From Paenibacillus sp. FSL H8-0048 (lineage in GTDB: Bacteria > Bacillota > Bacilli > Paenibacillales > Paenibacillaceae), in NCBI RefSeq assembly GCF_038002825.1, contig NZ_JBBODF010000001.1, positions 4,216,001-4,280,000 on the forward strand: a stretch of 64,000 nucleotides of DNA, given 5' to 3'. Below, one piece after another: positions 50,511 through 58,538 of this stretch (positions within the stretch are counted from its first letter, which is position 1; each line of letters begins with the position of its first letter). Position numbers and translations under genes: made by a program. Below the pieces are notes generated by a model that saw only the letters and a program-made list of their open reading frames with translations, was not told where the DNA came from and ran no database searches.

Positions 50511-52145
50511 ATGCAGTCAAACTATATGATGGATGCTGCCGGGTGGGATAAGCTCATCTCGGTGGTTGCCCATTCTTTCGATGATCTGACCCTGAAACGG
50601 GGATTTCAATATTATAAGCAGCAGCGCGTGCAGGCCTTCAGAATGATCACGCCGCACAGAATCATGTCGCTGGTCGAAGGCCGCGAGGATTATGGGGTCT
50701 CTATTGACCTGGACGATCTGGAGGAGAGCCATTGCGATTGTCCAGTGTCCGGAATGTGCAAGCATATGGCGGCTGTGCTGATGAAATACGCTGAGGAGCA
50801 GGCGCAGCCTGTGCATTCCATTGCAAACGCCAAGGCGCTGATAGGCCAGCCCAAGCTTCATTCCACTGCGGCGCCTGCTGTTCCGGGACGGCGCGGCGAA
50901 CAATTGAAGAAGCTGGCCGCCCTGATTCCTGAGGCTACGGTGCAGCAGTGGCGCGAATACATGGCGCTGCTGGTGGAGCCGCTTGCCCATACGGTGCGCA
51001 ACCCGCAGTATGCGGACCGGGCGCTCGCCGCCATTACCGGGGGCCAGCCCAAGCTGCCTCCCGCTGCTGCCCAACTGTTCAAGCTACACGCTCATCTCTG
51101 TGTGCTGGAGAGTATCCTCCGGCCTGGCGGGACCTCCCTAACGGCGAACCCCTTGTCCCTTGGTTATTCCGTGGGCTACTACACCTCTATTGCGATTTCC
51201 GAGCTGCAAAAGCATATCATAGACACGATGAAACGGGGTCTGCCGCTGGCGGAAGCCCCCGAGGAGTGGCCGAGAGTCTACGATACGATTGCCTATCTCC
51301 GGACCGAGATGCTGAACGAAACGCGCGACCGCGCCAGAGAACAGCCTTATTTCTCAGCTTGTTACAGCCTGCTGTGGATCAACTGGATTACCCCGAATCT
51401 AAGCGGACCGGAGCTGTACACCAAGGAGCTGGCGGAGCTGCAACAGGCCGGAGAACAGCTAAGCGCTGCTCCCCGACATGCCCTGCTGCTGGCCGAGAGC
51501 CGGATGCATGCGCTGCTGCATGAGGATTCGGCCGCTATTGAGAAGCTGAACGCCGCGTCCGAACGGCCCGGGCTGCACCCGGAGGAGCTGATGAGCTTCC
51601 TGCCTCCGCTGGCCGAAGCCGGCGAGTGGAGACGCCTGACCCAGTGGCTGACCGCGCTCGGCCCGCTGCTGAACAGCCGAATGTATAATCTGCTGGATTA
51701 TGCGGGCTACTGGGATGAGGCAGTCCGTCACCTGCCAGAAGAAGAGCCGCTGATGTGGGAGACGCTGTCGGGTATGCTGCCGTTGTCACGCGAAATCTAT
51801 GAAGCCCAGCTCCTAGCCTACGGCAAATGGCAGGAATGGATGGATATGCAGATCGCCTCCGGCCATCGGCCTGCCGACTTCCGGGTGAGTGACCTCCAGC
51901 CGATCGAGAAGAATGCGCCGGAGCTGCTTCTGCCGTTCTACCATCAGGCGGTGGAGCGCTTCGTGCTGGAGAAGAACCGGCACAGCTACAAAGCGGCCGT
52001 GAAGCTGCTGAAGCGGCTCGCTAAGCTGTACAAAAAACTGAAACGCGAAGCACGCTGGGAAGTGTTCCTGGACAGCTTCACGGATAGACACAGCCGCCTG
52101 CGCGCCCTGCAGGAGGAGCTGCGGAAAGGAAAACTGATCCCATGA
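50511..52145 (+). CDS. ywqB: SWIM zinc-finger protein, YwqB-like
   Basis: This 544-residue protein has a SWIM motif CxCx5CxH near the N-terminus (Cys75, Cys77, Cys83, His85 in SHCDCPVSGMCKHMAAVL). It has a long helical, TPR-like remainder. The start at 50511 (MQSNYMMDAAG) has ACAGGAG 10 nt upstream; the frame is open far upstream through the repeat array, which I do not regard as coding. Its stop overlaps the SNF2 gene start by 4 nt (ATGA). B. subtilis has a homologous neighbouring pair, ywqB-ywqA, of unknown function, probably in DNA or RNA transactions. Confidence 0.88.
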   Translation: MQSNYMMDAAGWDKLISVVAHSFDDLTLKRGFQYYKQQRVQAFRMITPHRIMSLVEGREDYGVSIDLDDLEESHCDCPVSGMCKHMAAVLMKYAEEQAQPVHSIANAKALIGQPKLHSTAAPAVPGRRGEQLKKLAALIPEATVQQWREYMALLVEPLAHTVRNPQYADRALAAITGGQPKLPPAAAQLFKLHAHLCVLESILRPGGTSLTANPLSLGYSVGYYTSIAISELQKHIIDTMKRGLPLAEAPEEWPRVYDTIAYLRTEMLNETRDRAREQPYFSACYSLLWINWITPNLSGPELYTKELAELQQAGEQLSAAPRHALLLAESRMHALLHEDSAAIEKLNAASERPGLHPEELMSFLPPLAEAGEWRRLTQWLTALGPLLNSRMYNLLDYAGYWDEAVRHLPEEEPLMWETLSGMLPLSREIYEAQLLAYGKWQEWMDMQIASGHRPADFRVSDLQPIEKNAPELLLPFYHQAVERFVLEKNRHSYKAAVKLLKRLAKLYKKLKREARWEVFLDSFTDRHSRLRALQEELRKGKLIP

Positions 52146-55100
52146 ATATGAAGATGCGCAATATTACCGTCCAGCTCGCCCTTACCCAGTATGGGGATGC
52201 GCTGATCTATGGTGTGGATGACCGGGATGATTATATGCCCGGTATCCAGCTCAAGCAGCTGCTGTTCGCCTGGCATGAGGAATCCTTCTACGGCACGGAG
52301 CTTAGCACCTCGAAGGCCGATGAGGTCGAGCTGGTGGTGCTGCCTGCCGAGCAGGTCCTGCCGTTCTTTGCGGACCTGCGGCTGCTCCGGCATGTCGGCT
52401 GGAGCTGGCAGGGCGATGCCCAGCTGCTGACCCGGCTGGCCCCGTTGCTGGCTAGAATGCTGGAGGCACGGCAGTACGCCCCCAGCTTCGCAGCCTACCG
52501 TGAAGGCCAGCTCCGCTGGGCCTGGACAGAGCAAGTGCTGGCGGAAGCCGCCGAGGCAGACTGGGATGATGCGGCCGCGCTGCATCGTCTTCAGGAGCGC
52601 AGCGGATTCGCTGAAGGGCTGCAGGCCGCCTTCTCGGCGGCGGTCTTCCAGCGGTATTACAGCACCGAGGCGCAGGCCGGTGATCTGCGCAGTGAATTCC
52701 CGCTGCTGTTCAGCGCAGGTGGGAGAAGCGCAGCCGGTATGGACGAGGACAGCTGGCTGATGTCCATCGGCTGGAAGGCAGACACCGCGCCGTTCCGGCC
52801 GGTGCTGCAGCTGCTTGAGCCTGACGATGAGCTGCCGTACTGGCGGCTCCAGCTGCTCCTCCAGGACAAGCGCGACGAGTCCGCGCTTGTGCCGCTGCGG
52901 CTCACCGGAGACGGCGAGCCGCATGGCACTTGGCCCGCAGCGTGGACAGCGCATGTCCACGAGCGGGCGGGCGGGTGGCTGTCACGGCTGCGTGACAGCC
53001 TTCCGGAGCACATCGGGCGCGGCGCCGATGTGCTGGCAGAGCCGCTCAGCGACGAGGTCGCGTGGCGGTTCCTCACGGCCGACAGCCGGGCGCTGCTGGA
53101 GGCTGGCTGGCAGGTGCTGCTGCCGGCGTGGTGGGAAGCCGCCAGCCGCAGGAAGCCGCGCCTGCGCGCGAAGATCAGCTCCGGCACGGCTGAGGGCAGC
53201 CGCGGGCAGTCGCTGTTCGGCCTGGATGCGCTGGTCGATTTCGACTGGCGCATCTCCATCGGCGACGCCGACCTGTCCGAGGCGGAGTTCGCCGACCTCG
53301 TAGCGCGCGGGGAACGCCTCGTCCAGTTCCGCGGCAAGTGGATTCCGCTGGACCCTGCGCTGCTGGCGCAGATTCAGCGGGCCATGGCCGGGATGGACAA
53401 GTCGCGCGGCTTGTCCTTCCAGGACGTGCTGCAGCTGCACCTGCTGAACGAAGGTGCAGACGGTGATTCGGAGGAAGCGGAAGCGCAGCGTGCCGAGGAA
53501 GAAGCGGTCCGCGTCCGGCTGGAGGTCGAGCTGAACGAGCATCTCGTGAAGCTGATCGGCCAGCTGGGCCAGCGCAGCCAGTGGCCGAAGCCAGAGGTGC
53601 CGGCCGGTCTGCACGCCGAGCTCCGAAGCTACCAGCACGAGGGCTTCGCCTGGCTGGTCTTCCTCCGCCGCTTCGGGCTGGGCGCTTGCCTGGCCGATGA
53701 CATGGGGCTTGGCAAGACGGTGCAGCTAATCTCCTACCTGCTCCATTTGAAGGAGCAGGAGGAGGAAGCTGCAGCTTCCGGCGCACCTGTGGCCCGGCGG
53801 CAGACCGAACCGGCGGGCTGGCCTTCGCTCATCATCTGCCCGACCTCCGTGCTGGGCAACTGGCAGAAGGAGCTGCAGCGCTTCGCGCCTTCCCTGAACG
53901 TGATGCTTCATTACGGAAGCAGACGGCTGGATGCCGGATATTTCTACGGCGCAGCTTCACAGGCGGATGTTGTGCTTACCTCTTACGCTACCGCTGCACT
54001 GGACCAGGAACTGCTGAAGCAGTTCACCTGGGCAACGGTATGCCTGGATGAAGCACAGAATATTAAGAATGCCGGAACGAAGCAGTCCGCCGCCGTGCGC
54101 AGCTTCCCGGCCCTGCACCGGATCGCGCTGACCGGAACGCCGATTGAGAACAGGCTGTCCGAGCTGTGGTCGATCTACGATTTCATTACACCTGGTTATC
54201 TGGGCAGCCCGAAGGGGTTCCAGGACCGGTTCGCAAATGCCATTGAGAAGGAGCGCAATGCCGAGCGGACCGCTGATTTGCAGCGGCTGGTCAAGCCGTT
54301 CATGCTGCGCCGCAAGAAGAAGGACCCGGCGATCCAGCTTGATCTCCCGGATAAAAATGAGATGAAAACCTACATCAACCTGACAGCCGAGCAGGCTGCA
54401 CTCTACGACCAGAATGTGAACAGCCTGCTTGAACGGATGCAAAAGCTGGAGGGCATCGAACGCAAGGGGGCCATCCTCGCCGCCTTGACCAGCCTGAAGC
54501 AGCTCTGTGACCATCCGATGCTGCTTACCAAGGAGGTACTTCCTGAGCCGGAGGACGGCAGCGCTCTGGACACCACCTCCCTGATAGAACGCTCTGCGAA
54601 GCTGGAACGGCTGCTCGCCATGGTCCGCGAGCTGCGCGAGGAGAACGAGCGCTGCCTGATCTTCACCCAGTATGTAGGCATGGGTAAGATGCTCCAGGCC
54701 GTACTTCAGCAGGAGCTGCAGGAACCGGTGCTGTACTTGAACGGCAGCACGCCGAAGAGCACACGCGACCGCATGATTGAGCGGTTCCAGGCTCCCGTGC
54801 TGCCTGCGGGCGAAGGGGTTAGGGCTGCAGATGCAGCCGCCGGAGCGCAGCCGTCCGATCAGCCAAATGTATTCATCCTCTCGCTCAAAGCGGGCGGGGT
54901 CGGCCTCAACCTGACGGCCGCCAACCATGTGTTCCATTTCGACCGCTGGTGGAATCCGGCGGTGGAGAATCAGGCCACGGACCGTGCCTACCGCATGGGC
55001 CAGACCCGGGATGTGCAGGTGCACAAGTTCATCTCACTCGGCACGCTGGAGGAGAAGATTGACGAGATGCTGGAGAGCAAGCAGCAGCTCAGCGACGACG

Positions 55101-55189
55101 TCATCTCCGGCTCCGAGGGCTGGATTACCGAGCTGTCCACAGACGCGCTGAAGGATCTGTTCACACTGCGCCGGGAATGGGTGGGATAA
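52142..55189 (+). CDS. ywqA: SNF2-family helicase, YwqA-like
   Basis: This 1015-residue SNF2 ATPase has an N-terminal bacterial SNF2 extension (about 1-470, DUF3670-like) that precedes the motor. Motif I is LADDMGLGKTVQ, motif II (DEGH-type) is VCLDEAQNIKN, and TGTPIENRLSELWSIYDFI follows. The C-terminal lobe contains FTQYVGMGKMLQAV, SLKAGGVGLNLTAANHVFHFDRWWNP and ATDRAYRMGQTRDVQVHKF. An Ala/Gly-rich insert (GEGVRAADAAAGAQPSDQ) interrupts the usual short loop before SLKAGG. It overlaps the SWIM-protein gene by 4 nt, indicating a joint complex. Confidence 0.95.
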   Translation: MNMKMRNITVQLALTQYGDALIYGVDDRDDYMPGIQLKQLLFAWHEESFYGTELSTSKADEVELVVLPAEQVLPFFADLRLLRHVGWSWQGDAQLLTRLAPLLARMLEARQYAPSFAAYREGQLRWAWTEQVLAEAAEADWDDAAALHRLQERSGFAEGLQAAFSAAVFQRYYSTEAQAGDLRSEFPLLFSAGGRSAAGMDEDSWLMSIGWKADTAPFRPVLQLLEPDDELPYWRLQLLLQDKRDESALVPLRLTGDGEPHGTWPAAWTAHVHERAGGWLSRLRDSLPEHIGRGADVLAEPLSDEVAWRFLTADSRALLEAGWQVLLPAWWEAASRRKPRLRAKISSGTAEGSRGQSLFGLDALVDFDWRISIGDADLSEAEFADLVARGERLVQFRGKWIPLDPALLAQIQRAMAGMDKSRGLSFQDVLQLHLLNEGADGDSEEAEAQRAEEEAVRVRLEVELNEHLVKLIGQLGQRSQWPKPEVPAGLHAELRSYQHEGFAWLVFLRRFGLGACLADDMGLGKTVQLISYLLHLKEQEEEAAASGAPVARRQTEPAGWPSLIICPTSVLGNWQKELQRFAPSLNVMLHYGSRRLDAGYFYGAASQADVVLTSYATAALDQELLKQFTWATVCLDEAQNIKNAGTKQSAAVRSFPALHRIALTGTPIENRLSELWSIYDFITPGYLGSPKGFQDRFANAIEKERNAERTADLQRLVKPFMLRRKKKDPAIQLDLPDKNEMKTYINLTAEQAALYDQNVNSLLERMQKLEGIERKGAILAALTSLKQLCDHPMLLTKEVLPEPEDGSALDTTSLIERSAKLERLLAMVRELREENERCLIFTQYVGMGKMLQAVLQQELQEPVLYLNGSTPKSTRDRMIERFQAPVLPAGEGVRAADAAAGAQPSDQPNVFILSLKAGGVGLNLTAANHVFHFDRWWNPAVENQATDRAYRMGQTRDVQVHKFISLGTLEEKIDEMLESKQQLSDDVISGSEGWITELSTDALKDLFTLRREWVG

Positions 55190-55301
55190 TTCGCTGCTGC
55201 GGATGCCCCCTGTTCCGGCTATCTTTTATCTGCTACAGGTCTGGCATGGGTCTGTTACCAGTCAACCAGCGTGGCAATAACGGGCGTTCACCCGGCAGTC
55301 T

Positions 55302-56096
55302 TCACCATTGCTCAGACATTCGGAAGGTAACCGCCACATTGTCCTCACCGGCAAGCGAGCTGACCACCAGCGTGACCGGCAATAGCTGAAGATCGTACGC
55401 GAGCCGCTGATTCAGCAGATTCGCCGCCACATTCTGGTACGCCCCGGATATGCCGGAGCCGATGCCTTGAGTCAGCACCCGTCCGCCGGTGACCGATGTG
55501 CAGGTATAGTTCACCAGCAGCGCTGTTTCAGTGACAGGGATAGCCGTAGTCGGCGTAGGGTAATTCACAAAAGCCCCGTTAACGGTCCCCCCGGCTATCA
55601 CCGTATAGCGGATGGGAGTGGAGGCCAGAATCTCCAACCCGTCCGGAAAGATCTCGGCGGTCACTGCTTCAGGAACGGTGATCGTGGTGCTTCTGCGGAA
55701 GCTGAGGGCTGCGGTGTCGCTGCCGGTTACGGGGATATTGTTACGGAATTCCGAGGTAATCCGGTTGAGCGTTATGGGCTGCAGAGTAACAGGAATCCAG
55801 ACCCCGCTGCTGTCCACCAGAAAGATCCGTGCCCGGATCTGCTCCTGGGAGTAGGAAATATTGAATTGAAAAAAATTCTGCGTAATATTATACGTTTTGG
55901 TCACAACTTCCCGATAGTTCGACTCAAACAGCTCCTGTGCAAACAGCGTTGAGGGACTTACATCGTTGTTGTAACCGGTCAAATAGACCGATCCCTGGGC
56001 GATCCCGTTGTTCACTACCTTCACTACCGCCTGACTGATGAGTCCTGCTCCCGGGGTAGGGTTCTTTGTTAACATATTGGTTGTAAGTATAGGCAT
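55302..56096 (-). CDS. Hypothetical beta-rich protein
   Basis: This 264-residue protein has no signal peptide, is rich in Thr, Val and Ile, and strongly beta-predicted (VYLTGYNNDVSPSTLFAQEL, IRYTVIAGGTVNGAFVNYPT). I recognise no domain. A spore-coat, exosporium or structural role would fit the composition but is unsupported. The start at 56096 (MPILTTNMLT) follows GGAGGGTGA by 5 nt; GTG at 56105 is also in frame. It is convergent with the SNF2 gene. No partner. Confidence 0.6.
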   Translation of the reverse strand: MPILTTNMLTKNPTPGAGLISQAVVKVVNNGIAQGSVYLTGYNNDVSPSTLFAQELFESNYREVVTKTYNITQNFFQFNISYSQEQIRARIFLVDSSGVWIPVTLQPITLNRITSEFRNNIPVTGSDTAALSFRRSTTITVPEAVTAEIFPDGLEILASTPIRYTVIAGGTVNGAFVNYPTPTTAIPVTETALLVNYTCTSVTGGRVLTQGIGSGISGAYQNVAANLLNQRLAYDLQLLPVTLVVSSLAGEDNVAVTFRMSEQW

Positions 56097-56218
56097 AGTT
56101 ATCACCCTCCGATTAGAGCCGTATTCAATAGGATATGCAGAGGAAAATGGAAGTTTCTGGTCGGTTGACAGACCATGGCACTTGTCAAATCACACACACT
56201 CCCGCTTACTGGGGGTTG

Positions 56219-56247
56219 TTGCCAGATGGCAAGGACTGTGCTAAAAT
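56219..56247 (+). promoter_or_regulatory. Promoter of the hflX leader
   Basis: TTGCCA (56219-56224), exactly 17 nt, TAAAAT (56242-56247), with an extended TGC directly before the -10. Transcription would start near 56254, 450 nt before hflX. Confidence 0.75.
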
Positions 56248-56279
56248 CAATGTAACTTTTTTAGAACGGAGGGTTGCGT

Positions 56280-56318
56280 GTGATAGATTATATCCGGATT
56301 CGCACTTTGCGCGGCTAA
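56280..56318 (+). CDS. Putative leader peptide of hflX (12 aa)
   Basis: A GTG at 56280, 6 nt after GGAGGG (56268-56273), opens the frame MIDYIRIRTLRG followed by TAA. Codons 6-8 encode Arg-Ile-Arg, the (+)x(+) motif at which macrolide-bound ribosomes stall in resistance-gene leaders such as ermD. The 3' part of the frame pairs with downstream sequence. Evidence is start context and motif only; length is too short for any conservation argument from one genome. Confidence 0.5.
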   Translation: MIDYIRIRTLRG

Positions 56319-56644
56319 TTATTTTCCCATAGCGCGAAAGCTCTGCCCTGTGCAGAGGACTCAGGATAAGTCTGTCCATAACACGTAACCCATAGAATTC
56401 ACCTGTTAATCCGCAACCCGAACGCTGATTCCCGGATCCGGTACACTGTGTCCACTAGTGCATGTATCCGCCCCGTCAGGATCTGTGTTTGCCGGGAGGA
56501 TTAGCTTTATATCTTTTTAAGTTGCCGGGGCCCTTGGCCCTGCAGCTTGAACCTTCATGGTGTCTATGGCAAGCATGGCCGTATAGCTGCTCCCGCGCAG
56601 CGGGCTATACCAGACCTTATTCTGTTGTTCCTCCACCTACTGTT

Positions 56645-56672
56645 AGCACAGGCAGACTGCCTGTGCTTTTTT
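56645..56672 (+). terminator. Terminator between leader and hflX
   Basis: AGCACAGGCAG pairs with CTGCCTGTGCT and is followed by TTTTTT. It is 36 bp before the hflX start codon and therefore in the leader, not after a gene. Confidence 0.85.
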
Positions 56673-56707
56673 GATGCCCAAATTACACTATGGAGGTTGA
56701 TCTATAT

Positions 56708-57979
56708 ATGGAACCCGTACAACAGAAAGCCGTTATCGTCGGCATGCAGCTGCAGAACGATACGAACTTCGCTTATTCGATGGAGGAGCTGCGTAATCTG
56801 GCAGCCGCCTGCGAGATTGAGGTCGTGGCTGAGCTTAGCCAGAAATCCAGCCGGGTGAACCCGTCGCATTACATCGGTACCGGCAAAATCCAGGAGCTGG
56901 CGCTGCTGATGGAGCAGCATGAAGCGCCGGTCGTTATTTTCAATGATGAGCTGTCTCCCTCCCAGATCCGCAATCTGGAGTCATCGCTGGACCGCCAGGT
57001 CATTGACCGGACCATTCTGATTCTGAATATCTTCGCCTCGCGGGCGAAGACCAAGGAAGCCCAGCTGCAGGTAGAGGTCGCTCAGCTGCAATATATGCTG
57101 CCCCGCCTGAGCGGACTGCGTGAGTCTCTCGGCAGACAGGGCGGCGGGGCCGGCCTGAAGAACCGGGGAGCCGGGGAAACGAAGCTGGAGCTGGACCGCA
57201 GACGGATTGAAGAGCGGATCTCCGCATTGCAGTTAGAGCTGCAGACGCAGGTCGCAAGGCGCCAGATCCAGCGTAAGCAGCGGCATAAGAATGAGGTACC
57301 TGTGGTCTGTCTGGTCGGCTACACCAACACCGGCAAGTCCAGCTTAATGAACACCCTGGTCGAGACCTATCATCCCGGTTCGGGCAAAGGCGTGCTCGCC
57401 AAGGATATGCTGTTCGCGACGCTTGAGACCTCGGTGCGCAGCATCGTGCTGCCTGATCACAAGACCTTCCTGTTAACCGACACCGTAGGCTTCGTCAGCC
57501 AGCTGCCCCATCATCTGGTGAAGGCGTTCCGTTCGACCCTGGAGGAGGTAACGGAAGCCGATCTGCTGATTCATGTCGTCGATATTGCCGACCCGCAGCA
57601 TGAGCAGCATATGGCTGTAACGAATGAGACCCTGAAGGCGCTGGGCGCTGACGGAATCCCTACTCTGTACGCCTACAACAAGGCTGATCTTAGGGAGGAG
57701 CCTTACCCGCAGGTGGAGGAGAACTCTGTAACCCTGTCTGCTAAGAAAAACCGCGGGATCGCCGAGCTGGTCACTCTGATCCGCAGCCGCATCTTCACCG
57801 ACTATGTACAGTGTGAGATTCTGGTCCCGTTCGACCGGGGCAGCATTGTCTCCTACTTTAATGAACATGCCGATGTGCAGTCCGTCAGCTACGAAGAGCA
57901 GGGCACACGCCTGAAGCTGGAATGCCGGACCGCCGATTACGAGCGGTTCAGAGATGATTTTATAGAGCTGCCGCAATAA
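56708..57979 (+). CDS. hflX: GTPase HflX, ribosome-splitting/rescue factor
   Basis: This 423-residue GTPase has an N-terminal HflX domain (residues about 1-190) with SHYIGTGKIQELALLMEQ and the helical AEVAQLQYMLPRLSGLRESLGRQGGGAGLKNRGAGE segment. The G domain has G1 GYTNTGKSS, G3 DTVGFVSQLPHHLVKAFRSTLEEV and G4 NKADL. It splits stalled ribosomes and can support antibiotic tolerance. The start at 56708 has GGAGGTTGA about 8 nt upstream; ATG at 56690 overlaps it. The terminator just upstream suggests attenuation control. Confidence 0.95.
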   Translation: MEPVQQKAVIVGMQLQNDTNFAYSMEELRNLAAACEIEVVAELSQKSSRVNPSHYIGTGKIQELALLMEQHEAPVVIFNDELSPSQIRNLESSLDRQVIDRTILILNIFASRAKTKEAQLQVEVAQLQYMLPRLSGLRESLGRQGGGAGLKNRGAGETKLELDRRRIEERISALQLELQTQVARRQIQRKQRHKNEVPVVCLVGYTNTGKSSLMNTLVETYHPGSGKGVLAKDMLFATLETSVRSIVLPDHKTFLLTDTVGFVSQLPHHLVKAFRSTLEEVTEADLLIHVVDIADPQHEQHMAVTNETLKALGADGIPTLYAYNKADLREEPYPQVEENSVTLSAKKNRGIAELVTLIRSRIFTDYVQCEILVPFDRGSIVSYFNEHADVQSVSYEEQGTRLKLECRTADYERFRDDFIELPQ

Positions 57980-57991
57980 AACCTCTGAATG

Positions 57992-58033
57992 TCACAGGAG
58001 CTGGTCCCCGCATTACGGGGCCAGCTCCTTGTG
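57992..58033 (+). terminator. Hairpin terminator of hflX
   Basis: ACAGGAGCTGGTCCCCG pairs with CGGGGCCAGCTCCTTGTG. The stem is strong, with a poor T tract. Confidence 0.65.
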
Positions 58034-58154
58034 TTGTCTATGAGGTTTGTTTTCGCATACGTTCTGAATTGTCCCTTCCTTTCGTAGCGGTGCTCCGCCT
58101 ATCTCTTGCCAATTCTGCGCGTTTTCTCACTGGTCGCTTGCATGATGAAGCCCC

Positions 58155-58345
58155 ATTGTTGCACATCTTGCAGGATTTCCCTAAAAAAGTTACAGGTTAC
58201 GCTATATTGTTGTATCATTTGCAGGATTTCTGGTGATGAGAGCAAATTAGCGCTGGCTTTGTTGCCTTTCATGCAGGATTTCAGCATAAGCCGCTTCTAT
58301 GGGGCAGTATTGCTGTACTTCTAGCAGGATTTCTCTACGATGTTA
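58155..58345. repeat. Four-unit array of palindromic repeats, copy 2
   Basis: Units begin at 58155, 58206, 58258 and 58309, the same 51/52/51 spacing as at 50125-50310, with high sequence identity (for example GCACATCTTGCAGGATTT). Read on the minus strand, FREILQDVQQ, EILQMIQQ and NKASAN are conserved between the two copies. It sits between hflX and the glycan operon; 58034-58150 shows nothing further. Confidence 0.8.
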
Positions 58346-58389
58346 CTGCCTACGGTATATGGGGGACTAACCCTCATCGCAGCAGCATC

Positions 58390-58525
58390 GATTGTGTTCG
58401 GTTTTTCATATACATTTGGTTCATGCGCCGTCGCACTTACCGATTGTATTCGGTTTTCCGCATACATTTGGTCATCGGCCTTTGTACCAGCAAATTGTGT
58501 TCGGTATTTCGCATACATTCATTCT
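58390..58525. repeat. Three-unit array of TGTATTCGG palindromes
   Basis: ATTGTRTTCGG units begin at 58391, 58443 and 58494 (52 and 51 nt apart). Each is followed by a T-rich loop and CGCATACATT. The 20-nt stretches between units differ from each other. This array directly follows the TTGCA-type array and precedes the 3' end of the glycan operon. Confidence 0.75.
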
Positions 58526-58538
58526 TTGAGTGGTGAGG

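Larger units (their letters stand above)
56254..56672 (+). promoter_or_regulatory. Candidate ribosome-mediated attenuator leader of hflX
   Basis: After the leader peptide, CTTTGCGC (56305-56312) can pair with GCGCGAAAG (56332-56340). CTCTGC/GCAGAG (56341-56357) forms the next hairpin. Its inner CTGCCCTGTGC (56343-56353) is complementary, with one bulge, to GCACAGGCAG (56646-56655), the left arm of the terminator, so it can serve as antiterminator. A stalled ribosome on the leader frame would change which pairs form. In Listeria, hflX is reported to be induced by antibiotics through premature termination. The rest of the leader to 56640 has no other feature I recognise. Confidence 0.5.

Noticed and set aside
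53957..55024. 355-residue minus-strand frame antisense to the SNF2 gene
   Set aside because: Shadow of a clear helicase; composition reflects the opposite-strand codon bias.
56320..56640. Known riboswitch, T-box or 6S RNA in the hflX leader
   Set aside because: No T-box GGGTGGTACC-type sequence, no riboswitch core I know, and no 6S-like open bubble; only the attenuator model fits the visible elements.
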